Below the pieces are notes generated by a model, which was not told the DNA's origin, ran no database searches, and was given only the letters and a program-made list of their open reading frames with translations. Positions 1 to 7,706 of a stretch of DNA of 64,000 nucleotides are shown here, one piece after another (position 1 is the first letter of the stretch; each line of letters starts with the position of its first letter). The DNA comes from 1-14-2-50-31-20 sp964617555 (GTDB lineage Bacteria > Bacteroidota > Ignavibacteria > Ignavibacteriales > Melioribacteraceae). The stretch is taken from assembly GCA_964617555.1 (NCBI GenBank), contig CAZTYP010000102.1, positions 44,312-108,311 of the forward strand. The letters run 5' to 3'. A program made the translations under genes and the position numbers.

Positions 1-1
1 T

Positions 2-1237
2 TATTCCGTTTCGGATAATTTAAATAATTGGGAACTTGCCGCAGACGAAACAAAACTAACCGCAACAATTAATGAATACCAATTCTCTTCACCTTCGGAA
101 TTTATTGTCCCTCCTTCACTTCCGGCAAATTATTTTACTCTTGTTGCTGTTGATAGAGCTGGGCAAGAAAGCGATAAAAGCGATGTTCTCGCACGCTCCG
201 ACATAGAAAATAACAGTTATCATTTCAAAGCACTTATTGTTAACGGCTTCGATTTAAAAAACAAGAAGGGAAAACGAATAGGGCATCAATTTGTTCAAAA
301 ATATTTTTCTCCTCTTGCTTCTGTGCTTCCCGCAATAATTTCTTCAATTTCGCACAAAGTTTTTATTGATAATATTAAAGGAATTTCTCTTGACGATTAT
401 GATTTCGTTTTGTGGTTTACCGGAGATAACACAAACCACACAACAACAATTGTTCCCAGAGAAATGTCCAATATTGCAATGTTTTTGGAGAAAGGTAAAC
501 CGTTTTTTATCTCCGGTGCAAAAATAGGATATGATTTGGACGAGAGACGAACCGGCTTACCCGATACGTTATTCTATTTTCATTACTTAAAATCGGAATA
601 TTATTATGTTGGAGATGATTCCATGACACCTGCCGCGGGAAAGGAGAACACGGTTTTTAACGGTGTTGAATTAAATTATGTTGAAAAATATCCCGATGAT
701 ATTAATCCGGTAAACGGCAGCGAAGTATTACTTAAGTATAACAGTAAACGAGGCGATTCAACATACCGTAACGCGTGTGTAGGTTATAAAGGCAAATTCG
801 GTAAAAGCAATGCCGAGGGAAAAATGGTTTATCTTGCTTTTCCGTTTGAATCGGTTGCTTCGGCTGCGGAACGAGAGCTTTTTATACAACGACTTATAGA
901 ATATTTTGAAATTGTTATCGAAGGGGTTGATAACAAGATTACAAATCCGCCCGATAAATTTGTATTGGCTCAAAATTATCCCAATCCGTTCAACCCGAGT
1001 ACAACAATTAAATATTCCATTCCCGCAAACTTAAATGGCAGGACAGCCATGCATGTTGTAACCTTAACGGTGTATGATATTTTGGGTAGGCAAGTTGCAA
1101 CGCTGGTAAACAAAAAACAATCTCCCGGAAATTATCAAGTTTCCTTCTCTTCAAAAGGATTGTCTTCCGGAATATATCTTTATAAATTGCAGTATAACGG
1201 AAGGGCATTAACAAAAAAAATGATTTTATTAAAATAA
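2..1237 (+). CDS. Secreted protein with type IX sorting domain, 5' end cut by window
   Basis: The frame is open from base 2, so the gene starts before the window; the GTG at 323 is only the first internal start-like codon. The visible 411 residues begin with what looks like the end of a fibronectin type III domain (FTLVAVDRAGQESDKS). A region resembling an alpha/beta glutamine-amidotransferase-like fold follows (YDFVLWFTGDN, then a conserved-looking GKPFFISGAKIGYD). The last ~90 residues are a type A C-terminal sorting domain with QNYPNPFNPSTT, VYDILGRQVATL, GIYLYKL and a basic C-terminus. Such domains direct proteins through the outer membrane by the type IX system and are then usually cleaved. 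The catalytic role is unknown to me; similar layouts occur in amidase- or xanthan-lyase-annotated proteins. The next gene starts 13 bases downstream. Confidence 0.85.
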   Translation, partial: YSVSDNLNNWELAADETKLTATINEYQFSSPSEFIVPPSLPANYFTLVAVDRAGQESDKSDVLARSDIENNSYHFKALIVNGFDLKNKKGKRIGHQFVQKYFSPLASVLPAIISSISHKVFIDNIKGISLDDYDFVLWFTGDNTNHTTTIVPREMSNIAMFLEKGKPFFISGAKIGYDLDERRTGLPDTLFYFHYLKSEYYYVGDDSMTPAAGKENTVFNGVELNYVEKYPDDINPVNGSEVLLKYNSKRGDSTYRNACVGYKGKFGKSNAEGKMVYLAFPFESVASAAERELFIQRLIEYFEIVIEGVDNKITNPPDKFVLAQNYPNPFNPSTTIKYSIPANLNGRTAMHVVTLTVYDILGRQVATLVNKKQSPGNYQVSFSSKGLSSGIYLYKLQYNGRALTKKMILLK

Positions 1238-1250
1238 GAATCGGTTTAAA

Positions 1251-2210
1251 ATGAAAACGATATTTGTAATATTTTTTACGGCATATTCAATGCTTTACGG
1301 ACAAATGTTAAACAAAAAATTTGTTGTTCAGGAAAGAAGAATCGGCAAAGCGATAAAAGCCGGTGAATTTAATTTTGCGGAATATTCTGTTAAAACAAAA
1401 GAAGGTAAAGAACTCTATCGAATTGTGGATAAAGTGGATTATGATATTCCCTTCAGCAAATTGGAAGTTTTTAACGACGGTGCCTCCGTATTGATAAATT
1501 CGTTTTACGGTAGGTTGACTTTTATTAACAGCACCGGAACCGAAACAAAAAACATCAAAATTGATAAAGAAATGGATGTTGAATATGAGCGAAATCTTTT
1601 CACGGTTGCCGATGATAAAATGCTTTTGGTTGTACTTGCAAACGAAAAAGAAAGGTTTTCCAAAATTAAAAAATACGATAAAAATGGAAATTTCCTCTCC
1701 GAATTTAAAATCGATTTTAAAAACATTACCGGAGTTGCTTTTTCCGAAAAATTAAACAGAATTTTTATTGCATATGTTATTTGGAATAATTCAGGAGGTT
1801 TCAAAAAAGAAACCGTAGTTTATAATCTGACCGGTAAAAAAATAAAATCGTTTAATGCGGGTTTTGAAAAAGGTTTTTTTGTTAATGATAAATTTGTAGG
1901 GTATGATAAAAAATCTCTTTTCTCCGTAAATTGCAATTCCTTAATTAAAGATTTTGAAAAACATTTTGAGGAAATAATACTTGCCGTTACGGTTTCCGGC
2001 TTCGAAACGGTTGCCGTTACAGCCCAACCTCCGCAGCTAAAAGAGGGAAAATGGTTTTACCGTAATCCTACAATTATAAAAATAGGGGAAAAAGGGAGAA
2101 TAATAAGGAAAGAAAAAAAGAAAACAAGCCCTTTTTCCGAATATAATTTTGTGCATACGACAAAGGGGGAAAGGTTTATTGCCGGCACGGAAAATATTAT
2201 TCTTAATTAA
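1251..2210 (+). CDS. Exported protein of unknown function
   Basis: A 319-residue protein starting with a clear Sec signal peptide (MKTIFVIFFTAYSMLYGQ), with cleavage likely just before Gln as is common in FCB bacteria. The mature part is rich in short alternating hydrophobic strands with repeated patterns such as LLVVLANEKERF, GVAFSEKLNRIFIAYV and GFFVNDKFVGYD. This suggests a beta-propeller-like fold, but I recognise no named family. It has no lipobox and no sorting domain, so it is probably periplasmic. It lies 13 bases after the sorting-domain gene on the same strand, so co-transcription is likely, and it converges on the M1 peptidase gene with only 3 bases between. Confidence 0.75.
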   Translation: MKTIFVIFFTAYSMLYGQMLNKKFVVQERRIGKAIKAGEFNFAEYSVKTKEGKELYRIVDKVDYDIPFSKLEVFNDGASVLINSFYGRLTFINSTGTETKNIKIDKEMDVEYERNLFTVADDKMLLVVLANEKERFSKIKKYDKNGNFLSEFKIDFKNITGVAFSEKLNRIFIAYVIWNNSGGFKKETVVYNLTGKKIKSFNAGFEKGFFVNDKFVGYDKKSLFSVNCNSLIKDFEKHFEEIILAVTVSGFETVAVTAQPPQLKEGKWFYRNPTIIKIGEKGRIIRKEKKKTSPFSEYNFVHTTKGERFIAGTENIILN

Positions 2211-2213
2211 AAG

Positions 2214-4187
2214 TTATTTTAATAATACCATCTTTTTTACGGCGGAATAATTACCGGCTTTCAATCTGTAGTAATAAATTCCGCTATTCAAATTTTCGGC
2301 ATTGAAAGTTATTTTATAATTTCCCGCACGTTGTTCGGTATTTACAAGAGTTGCAATCGTTTGTCCCAGTACATCGTAAACGTTCAATGTTACCTGAATT
2401 AAGGAGGTGGTTTTGTCCTTGGGAACGGAATATGCAATGGTGGTAACGGGATTAAAGGGATTAGGAAAATTTTGTTCCAATTTAAAACAAAAATTTTTAG
2501 CGGAAAATTTTTCAGCAGAAGTTATTTCCAATATGTCTTTTAATATCCAATTATCGGGGTCGAACTTCAAAGATGTAGGTTTGTTGTTAAGAGATAAATT
2601 AAATGTTTGTTCTTGTTTATCATTAAAAACCGTGAACATTTCATTTCCGTTTGGAGTTTCAAAAACAAGTTGAACGGGCATTGTAAAAAAGGCAGGGTTT
2701 GTATTTACGGTTTGAGTAATTGTTACGGAAACATCATAACCGTTGTTTGAAGCTTGAGAATAAGTCCAATTTATATTGTACTTGGGATAATTTTCGCCGT
2801 AAATCCATTCGCTGAAAAAGTAATTCAGATTTTTTCCGCAAACATTTTCGGCAACTCTCTGAAAGTCTTCCGTAACGGCAACACCGTAGGCAAGGTTTTC
2901 ATCTGCGGCATAGGCACGCATTATGTCATAAAAAGTTTCCGTTCCAACAATACCACGCAGCATGTGAAGTATAACAGCTCCTTTTGCATAACTGCGATTG
3001 TAATTAAAAATGTTTTCCACTGTACTAATATCCTGCACCCAAACAGAACCTTTAGCCTCTTTGGCATTATACATTTTTGCTTTAATATCATTTTGATATG
3101 CCGCAAAGTCAATGGCAGCTTCGTAAAAAGCTGATTCCGAATATGTTGCAAACCCTTCGTTAAGCCAAATGTGGTGCCAATCCTTACATGTAATTTTATC
3201 GCCGAACCATTGGTGGGCAAGTTCGTGGGCAATAACACCGGGACTGAAATATCCTATTGACGTGCAAGTTTGATGTTCCATTCCGCCACTCCATTCAAAT
3301 TCTGCATGTCCGTACTTTTCATCGAAGAATGGGTATTTACCGTAAAGCTCTGAGAAAATATTTAGCATTTCCACCGTTCTGTTTAATAATGCTTTTCTCT
3401 CTTCGGTTAAGTTTTCGGGATAAATGTAGTGTGTTACGTTCATTGTGTCCGAATTGTAGATAAACTTATTTTGATAAAGTTGATAATTTGTAACGGCAAC
3501 CGATATTAAGTATTGTGCAATAGGATATTTGTTGTGCCATTTATATGTATGCGTAGAGCCGTTATCAACAATTTCTTCCAGAATTCCGTTGGAAACAGGA
3601 ACCATCGATTTGTCTACAGTAATCCAAATATCTGCGGAATCGGCTTTGTCTGAGGGGGTATCTTTACAAGGCCACCAATCGCTTGCTCCGTAGGGTTCGC
3701 TTAAGCTCCAAATTACCGGTTGTTCGTTATGTTCGGAAAATTCAAAACTTCCGAAACCCGAATTTCCCGGTATCCCGTCATAATTTATTGCAATTGTAAA
3801 TTCTTCGTTCGGTTCGTAGCTTTTGTTAAGCACAATCCCAATTCTATTGTCAACATGATTAAAAGAAAGGGTAACTCCGTTACATTTTACCGAGTGTACG
3901 GTAAAGGCATCTTGTAAGTCAATGAAGATATTTCGCAAATTTGATTTCAAACTTTTTGCGGAAATTGTTACTGTTCCGTTAATGTTGGAATCTATGTGGT
4001 TTATTGTAATGTCTAATTTATAGTAAGTAATGTCGATGTTTTTATCACCAGGGTATTGAATGTTTTTCAGTCTTTTTGTTTTGTTAAAATAATTTATTTT
4101 TGATTTTGCACAATAGTTAAAGCCATTCTGTGCAAAACCGTACGTAATAAATAATAATCCCCAAATTGTTATTAATAATCTTTTCAT
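2214..4187 (-). CDS. Secreted M1-family metallo-aminopeptidase with type IX sorting domain
   Basis: 657 residues. A signal peptide (MKRLLITIWGLLFITYGFAQ) precedes an M1 peptidase. The zinc site is HELAH at 321-325 with the third ligand in NEGFA (E344), giving the family's HExxH-x18-E. The substrate-binding GxMEN motif appears as GGMEH, a conservative change of the last residue. The protein ends in a type A sorting domain (NFPNPFNPVTT, VYDVLGQTIATL, SGIYYYRL, basic tail), so it should be secreted or surface-attached by the type IX system. It would trim peptides from the N-terminus outside the cell, consistent with a protein-degrading heterotroph. The ATG at 4187 directly precedes the signal peptide. 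The preceding upstream region is shared divergently with the lipoprotein hydrolase gene. Confidence 0.93.
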   Translation of the reverse strand: MKRLLITIWGLLFITYGFAQNGFNYCAKSKINYFNKTKRLKNIQYPGDKNIDITYYKLDITINHIDSNINGTVTISAKSLKSNLRNIFIDLQDAFTVHSVKCNGVTLSFNHVDNRIGIVLNKSYEPNEEFTIAINYDGIPGNSGFGSFEFSEHNEQPVIWSLSEPYGASDWWPCKDTPSDKADSADIWITVDKSMVPVSNGILEEIVDNGSTHTYKWHNKYPIAQYLISVAVTNYQLYQNKFIYNSDTMNVTHYIYPENLTEERKALLNRTVEMLNIFSELYGKYPFFDEKYGHAEFEWSGGMEHQTCTSIGYFSPGVIAHELAHQWFGDKITCKDWHHIWLNEGFATYSESAFYEAAIDFAAYQNDIKAKMYNAKEAKGSVWVQDISTVENIFNYNRSYAKGAVILHMLRGIVGTETFYDIMRAYAADENLAYGVAVTEDFQRVAENVCGKNLNYFFSEWIYGENYPKYNINWTYSQASNNGYDVSVTITQTVNTNPAFFTMPVQLVFETPNGNEMFTVFNDKQEQTFNLSLNNKPTSLKFDPDNWILKDILEITSAEKFSAKNFCFKLEQNFPNPFNPVTTIAYSVPKDKTTSLIQVTLNVYDVLGQTIATLVNTEQRAGNYKITFNAENLNSGIYYYRLKAGNYSAVKKMVLLK

Positions 4188-4305
4188 GGTTTGTCTTTTT
4201 TAATTAATGATTTTGTAAAATTAAAATAATCTAAACAAAATTCAATTCCATTATTTTAACTTCCAGCGTTTTTTTTTAACTTATAATAGAATTAACTAAT
4301 CATTA

Positions 4306-5382
4306 ATGAGAAATATGATGTTATCAAAAAAAAATTTTAATATTGCAATATTAATTTTAATCTTTCTTTTTATTTCCTGCTCACATCAAGAATTTGAGGT
4401 GTTGCAAGACAGCGGAAATCCTTATAATATTACAACGGAGAATGATTTAACGAAGAAAGAGATTGTTAAAAAAATTGATAATTTATATAATTCCGGTATT
4501 GAGGGAACTTTTGTCGGTAAAAACAATATAGCCATTTATTATAAGTATTTTTTACAACCCTCCCGTAATAAAGAGAAAGGGGCAATAGTTATTTCCGATG
4601 GAAGGACGGAAGCAGCGGTAAAGTATAAAGAGGTAATTTACGATCTATATAAAAACGGCTATTCGGTTTATATTCACGACCATCGCGGGCAAGGGCTTTC
4701 GGGCAGAATGGTTGCCGATCACGATATGGGGTATGTTGACGAGTTTGAAAATTACATAGATGATTTAAAAAGATTTTATAACAACTTTGTTAAACCGAAT
4801 CATCATAAAAACATCTATCTTCTTGCCCATTCCATGGGCGGAGCAATCGGTGTAACATATTTGGAAGAATATCCAAATGATTTTAGAGCGGCTGCTTTCT
4901 CATCTCCAATGCTCGGATTACCTTTTCCCACTTGCCTTGTAATCGGTATTATCGGCGGAGATGAAGCGAAATATGCAATAGGAATGAAGCCGTATAAAGA
5001 AAGCATAGAACCTTTTGAAAAAAACACCTTGACTCACAGTAAAATAAGATATGAAAGGATGCTCAAAATATTTGAAGAAATTCCCAAAGCACGTCTTGGC
5101 GGGGCAAGCTATAAATGGGTTAATTGTTCGTGCGACCAGTTTGATGAAATTTTTGATGATATTGAAGAGATAGAAACTCCGTTAATTCTTTTTTCCGGAG
5201 AAGATGAAGAAATTGTTTCCACATCAGCACACCAAGAGTTTATTGAGGAATTAAAAGAAAAAGGTAAAAACGCCAAAGGATATTTTGTAAAAAAGGCAAA
5301 ACACGAAATGTTAATTGAATCGGATAATGTCAGAATACCGATGCTTACTACTGTTTTAAACTTTTTTAATTCTTATAAATAA
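4306..5382 (+). CDS. Alpha/beta hydrolase lipoprotein (lysophospholipase / monoacylglycerol lipase-like)
   Basis: 358 residues with an N-terminal hydrophobic segment ending in a lipobox (LFISC, lipidated Cys25), so probably a membrane-anchored lipoprotein. The body is a serine aminopeptidase S33 / monoacylglycerol lipase-type alpha/beta hydrolase. It has HDHRGQGLSG at the oxyanion-hole strand, the nucleophile elbow AHSMGG (Ser176), an acid near FSGEDEEIV and the catalytic His in KKAKHEML. Likely activity is hydrolysis of lysophospholipids or monoacylglycerols in the envelope; the substrate is inferred only from family. Internal Met4 and Met5 are alternative starts; the first ATG keeps the basic n-region. 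A CRP-like palindrome lies 12 bases after its stop. Confidence 0.88.
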   Translation: MRNMMLSKKNFNIAILILIFLFISCSHQEFEVLQDSGNPYNITTENDLTKKEIVKKIDNLYNSGIEGTFVGKNNIAIYYKYFLQPSRNKEKGAIVISDGRTEAAVKYKEVIYDLYKNGYSVYIHDHRGQGLSGRMVADHDMGYVDEFENYIDDLKRFYNNFVKPNHHKNIYLLAHSMGGAIGVTYLEEYPNDFRAAAFSSPMLGLPFPTCLVIGIIGGDEAKYAIGMKPYKESIEPFEKNTLTHSKIRYERMLKIFEEIPKARLGGASYKWVNCSCDQFDEIFDDIEEIETPLILFSGEDEEIVSTSAHQEFIEELKEKGKNAKGYFVKKAKHEMLIESDNVRIPMLTTVLNFFNSYK

Positions 5383-5393
5383 TATTATTTCTG

Positions 5394-5411
5394 TTGTGAG
5401 ATATATCACAA
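5394..5411. promoter_or_regulatory. CRP/FNR-type palindrome
   Basis: TTGTGA, six bases, TCACAA: perfect half-sites with the spacing known for CRP-type regulators (TGTGA-N6-TCACA). It lies between the hydrolase gene and a small membrane ORF, about 118 bases before that ORF. Which regulator binds is not shown by the sequence, and no Crp/Fnr gene lies in the window. Confidence 0.5.
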
Positions 5412-5475
5412 GAAGTAACCTTTCTTTTTATTATTCTTAAACGTTCAATTTGTTTTGTTGAACAGCTTCATGTTA

Positions 5476-5507
5476 TTTGTGTGGATATGGCTGGGTATCC
5501 ACACAAA
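5476..5507 (+). other. Strong RNA hairpin, 12-bp perfect stem
   Basis: Arms TTTGTGTGGATA and TATCCACACAAA flank an 8-base loop (TGGCTGGG). There is only a short, mixed T-run after it, so it is a weak terminator candidate at best. It could equally be a 5'-UTR structure for the small ORF that begins 22 bases downstream. Confidence 0.5.
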
Positions 5508-5528
5508 ACTTTTCAAAAGGATGGCAGA

Positions 5529-5651
5529 ATGATATTAACGGATATTGTTTTAATTTCGGCAGGTATTTTTTTTATGGTTATTCTTTCCTTTTTCGGATTG
5601 GGATTTTTATTATCCCGTTTCGGAAAATCGGAAGTTAGCCGGAAAAACTGA
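5529..5651 (+). CDS. Possible 40-residue single-span membrane protein
   Basis: A short reading frame encoding 40 residues. Residues 5-29 form one continuous hydrophobic helix and the tail is basic (SRFGKSEVSRKN). An AAAAGG purine run lies about 8 bases before the ATG. It is preceded by a CRP-like palindrome and a 12-bp hairpin, which gives it the look of a separately controlled transcript. Its last 17 bases overlap the end of the convergent aat gene. I recognise no family, and length alone cannot establish that it is translated. Confidence 0.35.
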   Translation: MILTDIVLISAGIFFMVILSFFGLGFLLSRFGKSEVSRKN

Positions 5652-6243
5652 TTTTTTTGGTGTAAGCAATTTTTAGCAATTCCAAAAAATCGTTGTAACT
5701 AATTTCTTTTGCTCCGAACATTTTTAGATGTTCGGTTATATATTGCACGTCAACAATCGTATATCCTTTCTCCGAAAGGTGTTCGTATAGCTTTACCATT
5801 GCACATTTGGAGGCTTGCGGTACCTTTGAAAACATCGACTCTCCGAAGAATGCCCCCATTATTGTTATACCGTACAATCCGCCCACAAGATTATTGTTTT
5901 CGTAAACTTCAACGGAGTGTACATAGTTCAAATCTATTAATCGTTTATATGCTTTAATCAATTCTTCCGAAATCCATGTTTCTGCTCTATCGGCACAACC
6001 AGTTATTACTTCAAGAATATTGTAATCGTAGCGATATTCAAACGGAGCTGTTTGCATAAATTTTTTTAATGAACGGGGAATATTAAAATTTTCCGGAAGA
6101 ATAACCGCGCGAGTTCGGGGCAAATACCATTCTATTTTTCCGTTTGCATCTGCCATCGGAAATGCACCCTGTGCATACATTCTAATCATATATTCCGGGT
6201 TTAGTAGTTTGTTGTTTTCCAAAAGACCGTTATATTCGTTCAT
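5635..6243 (-). CDS. aat: Leucyl/phenylalanyl-tRNA--protein transferase
   Basis: 202 residues matching the Aat family over its whole length. Motifs include AQGAFPMAD and WYLPRTRAVILP near the N-terminus, then a central HSVEVYENNNLVGGLYG and GAFFGESMFSKVPQASK, and VDVQYITEHLKMFGA near the C-terminus. Aat transfers Leu or Phe from aminoacyl-tRNA to proteins with N-terminal Arg or Lys, marking them for ClpS-ClpAP degradation (N-end rule). The start is only 14 bases from the divergent EamA gene, so each promoter would have to lie inside the other gene or be extremely compact. Confidence 0.95.
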   Translation of the reverse strand: MNEYNGLLENNKLLNPEYMIRMYAQGAFPMADANGKIEWYLPRTRAVILPENFNIPRSLKKFMQTAPFEYRYDYNILEVITGCADRAETWISEELIKAYKRLIDLNYVHSVEVYENNNLVGGLYGITIMGAFFGESMFSKVPQASKCAMVKLYEHLSEKGYTIVDVQYITEHLKMFGAKEISYNDFLELLKIAYTKKISFSG

Positions 6244-6257
6244 TAAAAAAAAGAGTT

Positions 6258-7154
6258 ATGAATAAAATAAATAGACAATCATTAATATACACATTATCGG
6301 CTGTATTTTTATGGTCAACGGTTGCAACGGCATTTAAAATCTCTTTGCGGGGAATGAATCATGCCCAGCTCCTTTTTTTTGCCTCGTTGGCAAGTACCGT
6401 TGCCTTGGGTTTTTTCTCAATTCGTAAAATCTCTTTTGCATCTTTGTTTTCGGTTAAATCCGTTCTACTCGGGTTTATTAATCCGTTTGTATATTATATG
6501 TTACTTTTTCTGGCATATTCGCTTTTGCCCGCTCAGGAAGCACAGCCGTTAAATTATACATGGCCCATAGTTCTTTCACTCTTTGCAGTTTTATTTCTCG
6601 GCGAAAAAATGACAATAAAAAAGATTGTAGGATTACTCTTTGCCTTTACGGGGGTTATAATTATTGCAACACGCGGCAGTCTGTCCTCTTTGGAATTTGA
6701 TAATTTAAAGGGAATTATTGTCGCTTTAAGTACATCATTGGTTTGGGGTGCTTTTTGGATTCTAAATATCAAAGATAACAGAAGTAATATTATTAAATTG
6801 TTTACGGCTTTTTTTTACGGCACTCTCTTTTCGGGAATCTATCTTTTTGTTTTTGACTCTTTCAAAATTGAAGCCCCTGTATATATTTTGGGAGCTGTTT
6901 ATGTGGGCCTTTTTGAAATGGGAATTACCTTTTTACTTTGGAACAAGGGACTTGAACTGAGTAAAGACAGAACAATAACGTCAACGTTTGCATATTTATC
7001 TCCGTTCTTATCGCTTCTTTTTATTGCACTTATATTAGGCGAAAAGATAAAATTTCCGTCGATACTGGGGTTGATGTTAATTGTGGGGGGAATTCTTTAT
7101 CAGAATTTCAGCAAAGGGAAGAGACAAACAACGGCAAGCAATCTAAAGAATTGA
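6258..7154 (+). CDS. EamA-family (DMT superfamily) membrane transporter
   Basis: 298 residues with about ten hydrophobic helices arranged as two EamA repeats, each of about 140 residues. Landmarks are LWSTVATAFKISLRG in helix 1, QPLNYTWPIVLSLFAVLFLGEKMT at the end of repeat one, and the matching SPFLSLLFIALILGEKI in repeat two. Family members export or import amino acids and related metabolites across the inner membrane; the substrate cannot be read from sequence. It is divergently oriented to aat with 14 bases between the starts. Confidence 0.9.
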   Translation: MNKINRQSLIYTLSAVFLWSTVATAFKISLRGMNHAQLLFFASLASTVALGFFSIRKISFASLFSVKSVLLGFINPFVYYMLLFLAYSLLPAQEAQPLNYTWPIVLSLFAVLFLGEKMTIKKIVGLLFAFTGVIIIATRGSLSSLEFDNLKGIIVALSTSLVWGAFWILNIKDNRSNIIKLFTAFFYGTLFSGIYLFVFDSFKIEAPVYILGAVYVGLFEMGITFLLWNKGLELSKDRTITSTFAYLSPFLSLLFIALILGEKIKFPSILGLMLIVGGILYQNFSKGKRQTTASNLKN

Positions 7155-7171
7155 TGTTGATTAAATAAAAA

Positions 7172-7627
7172 TCAAACAATAACTTTATTAGATAACTCGT
7201 TTGTATCATCCGGTTTTATCGGAAAATATTTACCCAAAATATTTCCTACTTTTTCAATAGTATTTATAACGCCATCCAAATAATGCCCGAGCTTAAATTC
7301 TTTTACCATTTCATCGCGTATATTATTCCAAACGTTTTGTTCCACCTTTGCATTAATTCCGGAATCGGCAAGAATATAAAACTCTCTTCTCGATAAAAGT
7401 ATATATATTAATATTCCTGTCCTATCACGGGTTTCAGCCATGCCGAGTTTATAAAACTCATCGGCTGCCAAATCTTTAATAGGAGTGCTTCTTTTTGTGA
7501 AAGGGGGATTTTCCTTAATTGCAACACGAATTTCCCCTGCGGTTATTTTCTCCGTTTTTTTAATTGTGTCGGAAATATCAAGAAAGTCATCGTCGTCAAA
7601 AAAATGGTAAAGCAATTCGTTACTCAT
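7172..7627 (-). CDS. TPM-domain protein (TLP18.3/Psb32/MOLO-1 family)
   Basis: 151 residues with no signal peptide. The middle carries a TPM-type domain: TAGEIRVAIKE, then DRTGILIYILLSRREFYILAD and a C-terminal LDGVINTIEKVGNIL helix. TPM domains occur in membrane-associated proteins such as YgcG and in Psb32; the bacterial function is poorly known. An apparently soluble, stand-alone copy like this one usually sits beside LemA or another TPM gene, but none is seen here. A GAGG Shine-Dalgarno lies just before the ATG. It converges on the EamA gene with 17 bases between. Confidence 0.75.
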   Translation of the reverse strand: MSNELLYHFFDDDDFLDISDTIKKTEKITAGEIRVAIKENPPFTKRSTPIKDLAADEFYKLGMAETRDRTGILIYILLSRREFYILADSGINAKVEQNVWNNIRDEMVKEFKLGHYLDGVINTIEKVGNILGKYFPIKPDDTNELSNKVIV

Positions 7628-7706
7628 TATTACCTCGTGTTGAACAAAAAAAATAATTAAATGGTATATTTAAAAATTAAATTAAAAAAAATATATGAGG
7701 AATAAA

